NCBI GenBank assembly: GCA_030049955.1
Contig: JASIJX010000061.1
Span: forward strand, 1-63,267
Reading direction: 5' to 3'
Length of the DNA: 63,267 nucleotides
Source: Acidobacteriaceae bacterium
GTDB lineage: Bacteria; Acidobacteriota; Terriglobia; Terriglobales; Acidobacteriaceae
In this document: positions 37,501-46,610 of the stretch, one piece after another
How the letters are laid out: the number at the start of each line of letters is the position of its first letter
How positions within the stretch are numbered: the stretch's first letter is position 1
Translations under genes and position numbers: made by a program
The notes under the pieces: generated by a model
What the model saw: the letters and a program-made list of their open reading frames with translations, nothing else
The model's database searches: none
Told to the model about the DNA's origin: nothing

Positions 37501-38780
37501 CGGCAGAACTCGCAGCCATTAAGGCCACTGGCGACGGCACTCCGACGTATCAGTATCTGCTCGCCGAAGCCAGTGTCTATCAGCAGGAACACCACGGAGA
37601 ACAGGCGCTGACCTCGTTTGCCCAGGCTACGAGCGCGGCCGGCGACGATCAGAGCGCTGAGCAGAGCCTGCTCTCCGCTGGGGCCGACGAGGGCATGCGC
37701 GTCAATCCCATGTTCAGCGTACTTTCGGATTACTCCGCGGAGCCGATCTTCGAAGACACCACGGTTTATGTTCTCGACTCCAAACTCGATGCCGCACAAC
37801 CCATCCCGCCGACGGATACCTCTTTGCTTCCGCCGCCGCGCTCGTCGATCCAGAATCAACAGACGGCCGCGTTTCATCTTCACCTGCCATTTGTGCCCAC
37901 TCCAACGGGATTTTTCCAGGTGCGGAATGCGCGCGGCGATATCTCGGCGCCGAGTTCGTTTTGCGGCCCGGGCTCTACTCCCTCCAGCATTTGCAGCGTT
38001 ATTGTCGACCGCGATACTACCGATTACAACTTGAACTTCGGCCTGAACCCCGTTTGGCGCACGGGCAGAAATCTCGTCGCATTCAACGGCGGTATTCAGG
38101 AAACCATTCGCCGTGACAGCCTGCAACCGGTCACAATGGATCAAAACCTGTTCAGGCTGTTCCTGTACGGCTCAACCAGTTCGTTCTTCAACGCGATCTC
38201 GATGAGCGGCTATGTCATTCGCGAGACCGGGCCGTTCACGCTCAGCAATCTGCACTCGACTGCGCTGACTGGCGCCATCGACTTCCGCATCGGCTCGCCA
38301 TGGGGTAAAACAGCGCTCATTACCGGCTGGGGGGCGAGTAACCAGTTGTTCACTCCGCGCACGTACCAGGCGTACTTCACCTCGTCCTATATCGGGTTTG
38401 AGCACCACTTCTCCGAACGGCTGAATGTGCAAGCGCTCGCCGAATATGTGCGTGCGTGGCGGATCGTAAACACTAATTCCGCCATTGCGCAGAATCTGCG
38501 CCCCGCTGCCACCGTCGACTTCGTTCCTGCAAAGAATTGGCAGATAGAAGTGAACAGCGCCTATTCAGATACGCACGGCTTCCACGTCTACGACGCGGTA
38601 CAGAGCGGATTCTCGATCTCCTACGCCTTGCCGGTGCGGCGCCAGTTTATAGATCAGTCGGGTCCTGTCACTCTGGCGTATCCGATCCGCTTTTCCGCTG
38701 GCATGCAGCAGGAAAACTTCTTCAACTTTGCCGGCGGGCAGCAGCAGTACAGGCCTTACGTCGAGGTGAGCATTTTCTAA
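34521..38780 (+). CDS. TPR/outer-membrane barrel protein (BcsC/PelB-like exporter)
   Basis: The product has 1419 residues, from a TTG that is the first possible start after an in-frame stop. An N-terminal signal (LKTGFLFVFVGLTCAAGA) is followed by about 1000 residues of degenerate TPR repeats, for example LWFLLGFAARIDERFQLSLD and VDFAQRAAQSAPNDP. The last 290 residues are beta-strand rich, with alternating aromatic residues, and end in a Phe, as outer-membrane barrels do. This architecture (periplasmic TPR superhelix plus barrel) is that of BcsC, PelB and PgaA, which export polysaccharides. The gene is followed 14 bp later by a GT4 gene. I infer a glycan exporter; sequence identity to a named family was not established. 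Confidence 0.8.
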   Translation: MIARPRLLKTGFLFVFVGLTCAAGAQVYQVGQDNSASPQAPANRPAADQSHADQSQSLGWGSNIQNARLARAAQLAIQQGNKAQAVDFAQRAAQSAPNDPQLWFLLGFAARIDERFQLSLDAYNKGLKLNPGSLDGMSGVAQDYSLMGRTNDAENLLKRIIASDPRRRNDVLILGEIYMRSRDYNNAIDWLNKAEALQPDARSELLLALSYQQLKQMDQASRYLDMAKRRAPNNPDVQRSLAGYYREVGKYSEAIAALKSIRNPSPDVVAELAYTYELDGNPDDSARLYAQAADSAPKDLGLQLAAAQAQVAAGKLEGAESYLTRAQGIDPNAYRLHAIRGEVDQIQNLNDDSVKEYQTAIAHLPPEPPEGPLYGIQLHMDLVALYRAVGSEDAAQHELATAQSQIKAVDGSGPDRPQYLRLRALIKLSANDADGALADIKDALAANPDDRNNLQLNGDILMKLNRPEDAIAVYKRILAQDANNRFALTSIGYAERAAGRDQDAEKYFKQLAAADPKLYVPYLALGDLYAARHQYSKAQAEYNKALPLAPDNGLIVAGGLNAAVEGHDLKLGAAWMARITDPMNRDPQLLREKERYLSFKGDYAQSAAVGRQAIKVLPRDRDVVVYLGYDLLYLQKYDDLLALTSSYMNVLPKEPDIPLLAGYVYKHNGDKEKAEEAFGEAIKRDPDHVETAYVNRGYMLNDLHEPESAAADFETALKMQSNDGEAHLGLAYSDLDLQKYQAALRQSALAEKTMGDIRDVHVIRATAYANQALLSKAVVEYRAALKFTPNDGMLHLGLGNALLSLRHYHAAIDELQLAAKFTPDDPHSYALLASCYAELDDRQQTVHFAELAEKHSLSSSGVEQSQILVTTGEALLDLGDEAAAMSRFSRALLVKGSDRVGVRLAIAGLMAHKEHAEDAERQIALAVMEAEAGETAAPTGKQYIAAADVFSSLHEYDLSQNYLQRAKTAGAPDPQVRIGFANNYLALGETEKASAELAAIKATGDGTPTYQYLLAEASVYQQEHHGEQALTSFAQATSAAGDDQSAEQSLLSAGADEGMRVNPMFSVLSDYSAEPIFEDTTVYVLDSKLDAAQPIPPTDTSLLPPPRSSIQNQQTAAFHLHLPFVPTPTGFFQVRNARGDISAPSSFCGPGSTPSSICSVIVDRDTTDYNLNFGLNPVWRTGRNLVAFNGGIQETIRRDSLQPVTMDQNLFRLFLYGSTSSFFNAISMSGYVIRETGPFTLSNLHSTALTGAIDFRIGSPWGKTALITGWGASNQLFTPRTYQAYFTSSYIGFEHHFSERLNVQALAEYVRAWRIVNTNSAIAQNLRPAATVDFVPAKNWQIEVNSAYSDTHGFHVYDAVQSGFSISYALPVRRQFIDQSGPVTLAYPIRFSAGMQQENFFNFAGGQQQYRPYVEVSIF

Positions 38781-38794
38781 AGGTGGCGACGCAA

Positions 38795-40213
38795 ATGAAG
38801 ATCTGTCTGGTTGCAACATTCCCCCCGAGTGGGCGCCAATTGAATGAATACGCATTCCACATCGCACGGGAACTGCGCAATTGTCCGGGCGTGGAGCTGA
38901 CCATTCTTGCCGATGAGCTCAGCCAATATGAATTCGCGACGGACGCGGAGGGCAATCCCATCCGCGCAGACAAGCAGCCGGAGCTGGAAGGGTTCAATGT
39001 CATTCGCTGCTGGAAGTTCGGCAGCGTAAGCACGCCGGCGCGAATTCTCAGCGCAGTGCGCAGAATCAAGCCCGATGTCGTGTGGTTCAACCTCGTGTTC
39101 TCCAGCTTTGCCACGCCGGAAAACCCTGTTGCGGCGTTCATGGGCCTGTCGGTGCCGGCCCTGGTGCGCGCAGCCGGCTTCTACACCCACATCACTCTGC
39201 ACCATATTCTCGAGCACGTGGACTTCGCCGCGGCGGGCATCCGGCGCGAAAAGCTTTTTCGGATCGGAATGGAACTTGCCACCCGCGCTTTGCTCAGGGC
39301 CAGTTCGGTTTCTGTTCTGTTGCCGCACTATCACCGCACATTGCGGACGAAGTATCGAGCACAGAATGTGCTGCTCGGCACCCACGGTACCTTCGCCACA
39401 AGCCCAATACCGCCCGATTACAGCAAGCGCGGCAACCCTGATCAAAGGATTCTCGCGATCGGGCACTGGGGAACATACAAGCGTCTGGAGACGCTGATGG
39501 AAGCATTTCCGTTGGTGCTCAAAAAGGCTCCCCGCGCGCGCCTGGTGATTGCCGGCGCCAACCATCACACCAGGCCTGGATATTGGGAGTCGATTCGTGC
39601 GGCTCAACCACCGCAGCTTCCCATCGAGTTCCGGGGATATGTTCCCGAAGAAGCGATTCCGGAGCTGTATCAGACCACTTCGATCGTCGTGATGCCATAC
39701 GACTCCGCCACAGGCTCGAGCGGCCCGGCTCACCAGGCATGCGAGTTCGGCGTGCCGATCGTCTGCGCGGACCTTTCCGATTTTCGGGAGATGGCCGCCG
39801 AGGAAGACATGGCAATTCGCTTTCACAAGGTCGGCAGCGCGCAAGATCTCGCCGGTCAGCTCGTTGCAATTCTGCAATCTCCACAGCTGGAGCGGGAGAT
39901 GGCCGAGCACAACTTTGTGGCGGGTGTCGAGATGACATTGAGCAATGTCGTCAACAAGTACCTCCGCTGGTTTGAGCTGCAGCGCTGCAAAAAGCTGGCG
40001 CGAAGTGCCACCGCAATCGCCGAGGGGCTCGCATTCGCCGGCGGCGCAGGCGCTCCACAGGTCTCCGCATTTTCCTGGTCACCGCGCCTGTCCACGCCGG
40101 ATGAGCGCGACGAAAAAATCCTCTTCGGCTCGGATCGGACTTTGGACCGCGCCAGGCCGTACGCGGACCTGGGCGAGCTGCCGGAACCACTCCGGGCGCC
40201 AGAGGAGCCGTGA
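38795..40213 (+). CDS. Family 4 glycosyltransferase
   Basis: The product has 472 residues from the ATG at 38795, with AAGGTGG upstream; the open frame reaches back into the previous gene. The N-terminal Rossmann half starts MKICLVATFPPSGRQLNEYA, with the Gly/Ser-Asn type of donor loop. The C-terminal half has ILAIGHWGTYKRLETLMEAF, RLVIAGANHH and the GT4-type acidic site in SATGSSGPAHQACEFGVPIV. The last 60 residues are low-complexity. It is a cytoplasmic retaining transferase of GT-B fold. It is not PelF by sequence: that family's ADVCL start is absent. Its position suggests it builds or decorates the glycan exported by the barrel protein. Confidence 0.88.
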   Translation: MKICLVATFPPSGRQLNEYAFHIARELRNCPGVELTILADELSQYEFATDAEGNPIRADKQPELEGFNVIRCWKFGSVSTPARILSAVRRIKPDVVWFNLVFSSFATPENPVAAFMGLSVPALVRAAGFYTHITLHHILEHVDFAAAGIRREKLFRIGMELATRALLRASSVSVLLPHYHRTLRTKYRAQNVLLGTHGTFATSPIPPDYSKRGNPDQRILAIGHWGTYKRLETLMEAFPLVLKKAPRARLVIAGANHHTRPGYWESIRAAQPPQLPIEFRGYVPEEAIPELYQTTSIVVMPYDSATGSSGPAHQACEFGVPIVCADLSDFREMAAEEDMAIRFHKVGSAQDLAGQLVAILQSPQLEREMAEHNFVAGVEMTLSNVVNKYLRWFELQRCKKLARSATAIAEGLAFAGGAGAPQVSAFSWSPRLSTPDERDEKILFGSDRTLDRARPYADLGELPEPLRAPEEP

Positions 40214-40448
40214 ACGCACGGTCGCGCGCGGTTTTGGAAGTCAAGTTTGAAAGGAGACAGACGTATATCGAGGTTGCGAACGAATTCTCGTTCGGACCAA
40301 CAATCCGGCATTCGGCCTCAGGTTCATAAACACCATCGCCTGGGATTCCCGGTACGACGGATTCACGATGAACGGCATGGCTAGTGTTTTCTGCCCGTTG
40401 GCGAATTGAATTAGCAGCACGTTTCCTTGGTTTCTGTCGGAGGTTACC
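40214..40448. other. Intergenic region before the phosphoesterase gene
   Basis: The 235 bp contain a 7-bp hairpin (CGAACGA-ATTC-TCGTTCG at about 40278-40295). A minus-strand frame here (40241-40445) gives a protein-like string, NQGNVLLIQFANGQKTLA and so on, without a start signal. It may be a gene remnant. Nothing else is visible. Confidence 0.3.
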
Positions 40449-43178
40449 TTGTTCCCCAGGCGTTGGTGTCGCGCGTGTGCGCAGTCGGTTTGGTTTATTA
40501 TTTTTGGCTCTCTGATATCGGCGTTGTTAACGGGATGCGCTGGCGGCTCTCTCACCGCGAGCAGCGCACCGGGAAGCGGAGGTGGCGGAGGTGGAACGTC
40601 AGGTAAAACCAGCACTCCGCCGACTGTCTCCATCACCGCCGATCCTTCTTCAGTAAATCCTGGCGGCTCGTCCACCCTGGTGGTGAGCGCGGCAAATGCC
40701 ACCCAGGTCGTCGTCACCGGGACAGACGGCAGCTCTTACGCAATGCAATCCTCCGGCGGAACTCAGGTCGTGCAGCCCACGGGCGCCGTAACCTATACGG
40801 CAACTGCAAATGGAGCCGGAGGCAGCGCAACGGCGCAGGTCGCAGTCAATGTGGCTGCAGCCAATGCTGTGACCGTCGCAATTGCCGCAAGCCCAATGTT
40901 CATTTCGCCGGGGAACTCCGCAATCCTCACCGTTACAGCGACCAATGCATCAGCGGTCACTGTCACCGGAAGCGACGGCAGTTCATATACGCTCACGGCG
41001 ACCGGTGGAACGCAGGCGGTGAGCCCCGCGAGCACGACAACTTACACCGCCAAAGCCACGGCTAGCAGCGGATCGGCAACCGCTACTTCAACCGTGACGG
41101 TGACTGTAAGTGCGAATCCCGCTCCGACAGTTTCGATCTCGGCCAATCCGGCATCAGTCGTTTCCGGTGGCTCTTCAACGCTCAAAGTCGAAGCCTCCAA
41201 CGCGACCCAGATCGCCATCACCGGCAGCGATGGCAGCTCCTACACAATGCCTTCCGGTCAGGGTGGAACGCAGTTGGTGACCCTCACGAAAACCACTACC
41301 TACACAGCCGTCGCCACAGGCCCCGGCGGCAGCTTTTCCGCTGGCGTAACCGTCACCGTCACTGCATCGCCTGCTCCGACGGTAACAATCGTTGCCAATC
41401 CGACGAACATCGTGGTCGGCAACTCTGCCACGCTCACAGTGACTGCCTCGAACGCCACGGGAGTAACGATTACCGGAACCGGCGGCAGCTCCTACACCTT
41501 GCCCGCAACCGGAGGGACGCAGTCTGTGAGTCCGGCCTCCACCACCTCTTACACCGCAACCGCAACCGGCGCCGGAGGAAACGCGACCGCCAGCACTACA
41601 GTTTCCGTCACCACGGCTCAAGGCGTCCAAGCCATCGATCACGTGATCTTTATGATGCAGGAGAATCACACCTTCGACAACTACTTCGGCATGCTGAACC
41701 CGTATCGCCAGGCGCAGGGATGGACCGTCGCCTCGGACGGCAACACCTACACCGTTGACGGAATCGACGACAAGCTCACCACGATCAGCAACACCAACGA
41801 CAACGGCGCCACGTACCACCCGTTCAAGCTGACCAGCACCTGTGTGGACGATATGAGCTCGGCGTGGCTCGAGAGTTATGGCGACGTGAACACCTATGAT
41901 TTCGCAACGTCACGCGGTATTGACATGAACGGCTTTGTTCATAATGCCGAAGGCTTCGCCAACAGTTGCAACAGTTCGGGCAACTGCAGCGGTTCCTATA
42001 CTGACACAGCCGGCGAACGCTCTATGGGATATTACGATCAGGATTTCCTGAACTACTACTACTTCATGGCTTCGGAGTTCGCTCTCTCTGACCGCTGGTT
42101 CTCGCCCATCTCCACTAACACCATTGACAACCGCATCGCCACCATGACCGGCGGCACCACCCAGGGGCTCACCAAGGATCCGGGCGACCAGGATCATCTG
42201 AGCCAGCTCAATATCAATAACATCTTCGAAGAACTCGATAATGCGAACGTATCGTGGAAGATATACTTCACGGTAACTGAAGGCTACTGCCTCGATTACG
42301 ACGACTGCCCGACGACCGGCGACTCGCGCTACCCCGCGAGCACATTCGAGAATCTGCAGTACTCCTATAACTACATCCAGAGCATGCCCAGCTCCGGCCA
42401 ATGCCCGTCGCCCATGCAGCCATCGAGCGTGGTGGGCGACTCAACTAACTCATTCTGTATCGACCCAAACCACATTGCACCGCTCTCTCAGTTCTTCACT
42501 GATCTGACCAACGGAACCCTGCCCAGCTTTGCGTTCATCGAGCCTGGTTATGGAGAAAACGACGAGCATCCGGGATCGGGAAACAACATCCTGGATGGCC
42601 AGGCGGAAGTGGCAAAAATCGTGAACGCGTTTATGGCAAGCTCGTCGTGGTCCGATTCGGTCTTCTTCCTCGCCTTCGACGAGGGCGGCGGACCATTCGA
42701 CCATGTGCCGCCAGTACCCGGTCACTCCAACGACAATACCGATGCCTCGATGGGCGCGATTCCCGACATCTCGACCATTGCCGTGAATCCTGACTCGTAC
42801 AACCCTTGCGTGCCACCGGGTGGAACGCCGACTACGCACTGCGATCTGTCATCGAACGATCCGGGCGCCAACCCTACGGACGCTCCCGCGGTGAATGGCT
42901 TTGCGGCGCAACTCGGCTTCCGCGTTCCGAACATGATTATCTCGCCGTTCGTAAAAGCACATTACGTGGGCCACAACCCCATGGATCACACCGCGATCAT
43001 CAAGTTCGTGGAGAACCGCTTCATCGGCCCCAACGCACATTTGACTGCGCGCGATGAGGCCCAACCCAATCTGCTTGATTTCTTCGATTTCACAGATGTC
43101 CCGTGGAAAACGCCGCCAACGCCTCCAGCCCCGGTGACATCGAGCAACACCTGCAATGCATCGAACTTCGCGCCATAA
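40449..43178 (+). CDS. Ig-repeat phosphoesterase (phospholipase C/acid phosphatase type) lipoprotein
   Basis: The product has 909 residues from a TTG with GGAGG 5 bp upstream. The lipobox is ALLTGC (Cys30), followed by a Gly/Ser linker. Residues about 57-390 form four Ig-like repeats of about 80 residues, each starting PTVSI or similar, with the pattern GGSSTLxVxAxNAT and ending in a SxTTYTATA-like strand. Residues about 395-905 are the phosphoesterase domain: DHVIFMMQENHTFDNYFG, ALSDRWFSPI, FIEPGYGENDEHPGSGNN and FLAFDEGGGPFDHVPP. Phospholipase C and acid phosphatases of this family hydrolyse phosphoesters outside the cytoplasm. The Ig part probably anchors it at a surface or glycan. Confidence 0.88.
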   Translation: MFPRRWCRACAQSVWFIIFGSLISALLTGCAGGSLTASSAPGSGGGGGGTSGKTSTPPTVSITADPSSVNPGGSSTLVVSAANATQVVVTGTDGSSYAMQSSGGTQVVQPTGAVTYTATANGAGGSATAQVAVNVAAANAVTVAIAASPMFISPGNSAILTVTATNASAVTVTGSDGSSYTLTATGGTQAVSPASTTTYTAKATASSGSATATSTVTVTVSANPAPTVSISANPASVVSGGSSTLKVEASNATQIAITGSDGSSYTMPSGQGGTQLVTLTKTTTYTAVATGPGGSFSAGVTVTVTASPAPTVTIVANPTNIVVGNSATLTVTASNATGVTITGTGGSSYTLPATGGTQSVSPASTTSYTATATGAGGNATASTTVSVTTAQGVQAIDHVIFMMQENHTFDNYFGMLNPYRQAQGWTVASDGNTYTVDGIDDKLTTISNTNDNGATYHPFKLTSTCVDDMSSAWLESYGDVNTYDFATSRGIDMNGFVHNAEGFANSCNSSGNCSGSYTDTAGERSMGYYDQDFLNYYYFMASEFALSDRWFSPISTNTIDNRIATMTGGTTQGLTKDPGDQDHLSQLNINNIFEELDNANVSWKIYFTVTEGYCLDYDDCPTTGDSRYPASTFENLQYSYNYIQSMPSSGQCPSPMQPSSVVGDSTNSFCIDPNHIAPLSQFFTDLTNGTLPSFAFIEPGYGENDEHPGSGNNILDGQAEVAKIVNAFMASSSWSDSVFFLAFDEGGGPFDHVPPVPGHSNDNTDASMGAIPDISTIAVNPDSYNPCVPPGGTPTTHCDLSSNDPGANPTDAPAVNGFAAQLGFRVPNMIISPFVKAHYVGHNPMDHTAIIKFVENRFIGPNAHLTARDEAQPNLLDFFDFTDVPWKTPPTPPAPVTSSNTCNASNFAP

Positions 43179-43322
43179 ACTCTGGCCGGTCGGCAATATG
43201 GAAGCACCGGCCGGAGCATTCTGCTGCGCTTAGCATTCAAGCCCAGAGCGCGGGCAGTTCTTCTCTGCTGTCCGCGCCTGATTTTGCATCCAACTACATG
43301 TAAGTTGTACGCCGTCTCGACT

Positions 43323-44522
43323 ATGCCTTTCTTTCGCTGCATGACTTTACGCCGTCTCGAGCTGCTCGCTGCCGCGGCGTTGCCGTTTGCCTTGGGAGTA
43401 GCGGCCGTCGCCCAGGCCGCACCTGCCAAGGCAACCACGCAGACCGCTGCAACGGTGGCCCTTCAGGATCCCACGAAGCCCGAAGCGCAGCCGCCGCTGG
43501 ACGTGGACCGCGACCCGATTCCTTCCATCGATCCGGATGTCACGCCCATCACGGCCACTAAGAATAACCCCAATGCAAACCCGAGAGAGGCGCAAAAGGG
43601 GCAGAACGGAATGTATGTTCTGCACGCCGACGTCGACGAAGTTCTGCTCGACTGCGCGGTCATGGATGAAAAAGGCCGCACCATCAGGGATCTGACTCAG
43701 AATGATTTTCGCGTCTGGGAGGATGGCGTCCCCCAGACGATCAACGCATTCCAGCATCAGGATCAGCCCGTCTCGATGGGCATTCTCGTGGATAACTCCG
43801 GCTCCATGCGCGACAAGCGCGCAGCCGTCAACGCAGCCGCTTTTCACCTGCTGCGCGCCTCCAATCCCCACGACGCGGCCTTCATCGTGAACTTTTCAGA
43901 CCGCGCGTATCTCGACCAGGGATTTACCTCCGACCTCGTCGCGCTCAACCGGGGATTGTCCCGCTTCGATTCGCATGGAACCACCGCGCTCTATGACGCG
44001 GTTGCTGCTTCAGCCGACGAGCTGTCGAAGCACGCGCAGCACCGCAAGGAAGTGTTGCTGATCATCACCGACGGCGCCGACAACGCTTCGCACCTCACGC
44101 TACAGCAGGCGATCCGCCGCGTGCAGGATCTCGGCGGTCCGGTGGTGTACTCCATCGGGTTGGAGTACGACTCGACGAAAGAGGAGGGGCGGCAGGCCCG
44201 GGAGGCTCTGCAAATGCTCTCGCGAGAGACCGGCGGGTTAGCTTATTTTCCCAACTCGCTCGATGACGTGGACCGCGTCGCGGCTGAGGTGGCGCAGGAC
44301 ATCCGCAACCAGTATGTGATCGCTTACCACTCCACCAAGCCGGCCCGCCTCGGCGGCTACCGCACCGTGCACGTTGAGGCGCGCGGCCCGCACGGTAGCA
44401 AGCTCATCGTGCGCACTCGCCGCGGGTACTACGCCAGCACCAAGAAGCGTAACCAGAACATGCAGGATGACGAACAGGCCCAGACCGGCAAACAGAACAC
44501 AGACGTAGAGCAGCAGCAATAG
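43323..44522 (+). CDS. VWFA-domain secreted protein (Acidobacteria type)
   Basis: The product has 399 residues from the ATG at 43323; an in-frame TTG at 43284 and an ATG at 43341 are alternatives, and none has a clear ribosome-binding site. A signal precedes AVAQAAPAK. Residues 100-150 form the pre-domain typical of acidobacterial VWFA proteins: VDEVLLDCAVMDEKG, then FRVWEDGVPQTINAF. The MIDAS motif GILVDNSGSM (about residue 155) and TTALYDAVAASADEL and ITDGADNAS complete the metal site. The C-terminal tail is Gln/Asn-rich. Function unknown; adhesion or protein contact is typical of VWA domains. Its stop is 6 bp from the convergent mnmG stop. Confidence 0.88.
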   Translation: MPFFRCMTLRRLELLAAAALPFALGVAAVAQAAPAKATTQTAATVALQDPTKPEAQPPLDVDRDPIPSIDPDVTPITATKNNPNANPREAQKGQNGMYVLHADVDEVLLDCAVMDEKGRTIRDLTQNDFRVWEDGVPQTINAFQHQDQPVSMGILVDNSGSMRDKRAAVNAAAFHLLRASNPHDAAFIVNFSDRAYLDQGFTSDLVALNRGLSRFDSHGTTALYDAVAASADELSKHAQHRKEVLLIITDGADNASHLTLQQAIRRVQDLGGPVVYSIGLEYDSTKEEGRQAREALQMLSRETGGLAYFPNSLDDVDRVAAEVAQDIRNQYVIAYHSTKPARLGGYRTVHVEARGPHGSKLIVRTRRGYYASTKKRNQNMQDDEQAQTGKQNTDVEQQQ

Positions 44523-44528
44523 ACTAGC

Positions 44529-46610
44529 CTATTGCGCCGAAACAGCCGCCCTGTTCGCCCCCTGCACCCTGCGCACCTCGCCCTGCAGCTTACGCGCCTC
44601 GCCCTGTAATTTAATGGACACGTGAACTAGGCTCAGAGCCGCCGGCGTCACGCCCGGAATACGGCTGGCCTGCCCGATCGTCTGCGGCCGCACGCGTTCG
44701 AGTTTTTCTTTCATCTCGCGCGACAGGCCGCTGATCGATCCGTATTCGATCCACTCCGGAATGACGACAGCCTCAGCCGCCTTCAGCTTTTCAATCGACT
44801 TCTTCTGCTGTTCCAGGTAACCAGCGAACTTGATTTCCGTCTCCACCGCCCGCGCTTCGTTGCGTGCCGCGCTGCGTTCAAGCGCTGGCCGTGCAGCAGC
44901 GTTCTGGTCAAAAACTTCGGCAAATGAGCCCAGCGCCGGATCGCGCCTCAACTCATCGCCCAGCACAGCCAGCAGAGGCTCGATCGTTATCTCCGGCCGC
45001 TTAAGCAGTTGAGCCCACGACAGCCCGGCGATGCCCGTCAGTCCTGTAAAACCCGCGCGCGCCAGCCGCTCAGCATTCACCTTTCCGGCAACCAGGAATC
45101 GCTCGAGCGCGGCCATCCGCGCCTGCTTGCGCTCGTGCTCCGCCCAGGCATCGTCGTTGATCAGCCCCAGCCTGCGCCCGTGCGGCGTCAACCGCCGGTC
45201 GGCGTTGTCAATGCGCAGGTGCAGCCGGAACTCCGCACGCGAAGTAAACATGCGGTACGGCTCATTCGTTCCTTTCGAAATCAGATCGTCGACCAGGATC
45301 CCCGTGTAGCCTTCCGCGCGGTCCATCGTGAATGGCGGCTCGCCTTTCAGCCACAGAGCTGCATTGATCCCCGCCATGATGCCCTGGCACGCGGCTTCTT
45401 CGTAGCCGCTCGTGCCGTTGATCTGTCCCGCCAGATAAAGCCCCTCCATCGACTTCACGCGCAGCGAGCGGTCCAGCTCCGTCGCATCCACGCTGTCGTA
45501 CTCAATGGCGTAACCGGGCCGCAGCATCTCCGCATTCTCCAGCCCCGGAATCGAGTGCACCATCTGCCACTGCACTTCCATCGGCAGCGACGTTGACATG
45601 CCATTCACGTAAACTTCGTGCGTGTTCAGCCCCTCGGGCTCCAGAAAAAACTGGTGCTGCGTCTTGTCCGGGAACTTGACGATCTTGTCCTCGATCGAAG
45701 GGCAGTAGCGCGGCCCAATCCCCTCAATGCGCCCCGAGTACATGGCCGACCGATGCACGTTCTCGCGAATCAGCCGCAGCGTCTCCGGCGTGGTAAACGC
45801 GATGTGACAGCTCACCTGCGGCTGCACAATCTTCTTCGTCCGAAAGCTGAATGGTGTCGGATCCGCGTCGCCCGGCTGCTCCTCAAATGCGTTCCAATTG
45901 ATCGTCCGCCCATCCAGCCGCGGCGGCGTCCCAGTCTTGAGCCTGCACGTCCGCAGCCCCAGCGCCCGCAGCGCCTCGCCCAGCAAAACGCTGGCCGGTT
46001 CGCCGCTGCGTCCGGCCGGGTAACGCTCTTCGCCGCAGTGGATCAGACCATTCAAGAACGTGCCCGTCGTAATGATCGTGGCCCCGGCCATCAGCCGCCG
46101 CCCATCGCGCAGCTTGAGTCCGAGCACGCGCCGCCGCGGCCGCGGAATCTCCTCTGTTCCCTCGGTCCCTTGTTCCCTTGTTCCCTGTTCTTTGTTCCCT
46201 GTTCCCTGTTCCCCGTCGTCGATCACAAGATCGACGACTTCCGCCTGGCGAATGTGCAGCCCCGGCTGGCTCTCCAGCACCTCGCGCATCTTCACGCGGT
46301 AAAGCTGCTTGTCGCACTGCGCGCGCGGACTCCATACCGCCGGCCCCCGCGAAGAGTTCAGCAGCCGGAATTGAATACCGACCGCGTCGGCTACTTCGCC
46401 CATAATGCCGCCCAGCGCGTCGACCTCGCGTACAAGGTGCCCCTTGGCCACGCCGCCCACGGCCGGGTTGCAGCTCATCTGCGCAATCAGATCCAGATTC
46501 ATCGTGATCAGCGCAGTCTTGAGTCCCATGCGGGCCGCAGCCATCGCGGCTTCGCACCCCGCATGCCCCGCGCCAACCACGGCAACGTCATATTGTTCCT
46601 GAAATGCCAT
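44529..46610 (-). CDS. mnmG: tRNA uridine-5-carboxymethylaminomethyl(34) synthesis protein MnmG
   Basis: The product has 693 residues, about 65 longer than usual. The FAD site is [20 protein letters not shown], followed by [32 protein letters not shown] and the large substrate domain with GSYEEA-like [13 protein letters not shown] follow. With MnmE it modifies the wobble uridine of certain tRNAs. Residues about 131-160 hold an unusual Glu/Gln/Gly/Thr insertion ([20 protein letters not shown]) produced by a DNA heptamer repeat. The insertion lies in the FAD-domain beta-hairpin loop and is in frame, so the enzyme may still work. The C-terminal end has two extra KLQGE-like repeats. Confidence 0.96.
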   Translation of the reverse strand: MAFQEQYDVAVVGAGHAGCEAAMAAARMGLKTALITMNLDLIAQMSCNPAVGGVAKGHLVREVDALGGIMGEVADAVGIQFRLLNSSRGPAVWSPRAQCDKQLYRVKMREVLESQPGLHIRQAEVVDLVIDDGEQGTGNKEQGTREQGTEGTEEIPRPRRRVLGLKLRDGRRLMAGATIITTGTFLNGLIHCGEERYPAGRSGEPASVLLGEALRALGLRTCRLKTGTPPRLDGRTINWNAFEEQPGDADPTPFSFRTKKIVQPQVSCHIAFTTPETLRLIRENVHRSAMYSGRIEGIGPRYCPSIEDKIVKFPDKTQHQFFLEPEGLNTHEVYVNGMSTSLPMEVQWQMVHSIPGLENAEMLRPGYAIEYDSVDATELDRSLRVKSMEGLYLAGQINGTSGYEEAACQGIMAGINAALWLKGEPPFTMDRAEGYTGILVDDLISKGTNEPYRMFTSRAEFRLHLRIDNADRRLTPHGRRLGLINDDAWAEHERKQARMAALERFLVAGKVNAERLARAGFTGLTGIAGLSWAQLLKRPEITIEPLLAVLGDELRRDPALGSFAEVFDQNAAARPALERSAARNEARAVETEIKFAGYLEQQKKSIEKLKAAEAVVIPEWIEYGSISGLSREMKEKLERVRPQTIGQASRIPGVTPAALSLVHVSIKLQGEARKLQGEVRRVQGANRAAVSAQ
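46153..46214. repeat. Tandem GTTCCCT-type heptamer repeat inside mnmG
   Basis: On the + strand, units of TGTTCCC with variants (CTGTTCC, TTGTTCC, CTTGTTC) repeat about eight times between 46153 and 46214. On the coding strand they read GGGAACA and make the Glu-Gln-Gly-Thr run in MnmG. It is a microsatellite-like tract, not a CRISPR array: units are 7 bp without spacers. Confidence 0.8.

Noticed and set aside
36681..38144. Long minus-strand open frame (487 codons) opposite the TPR/barrel gene
   Set aside because: It is the shadow of a high-GC gene on the + strand. Its translation is Arg/Gly-rich without domains and the + strand reading gives clear TPR and barrel features.
25477..40213. Interpreting the cluster as a Pel or cellulose operon
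   Set aside because: The GT4 lacks PelF features, there is no PelA/PelD/PelE or BcsA/BcsB, and the flippase carries a domain not seen in PelG.
40241..40445. Minus-strand small gene between GT4 and the phosphoesterase gene
   Set aside because: The translation looks protein-like, but no start or ribosome-binding site supports it and it runs into the phosphoesterase leader; kept as a possible remnant only.
46153..46214. CRISPR-like array
   Set aside because: Units are 7 bp, contiguous, with no spacers and within a coding frame.
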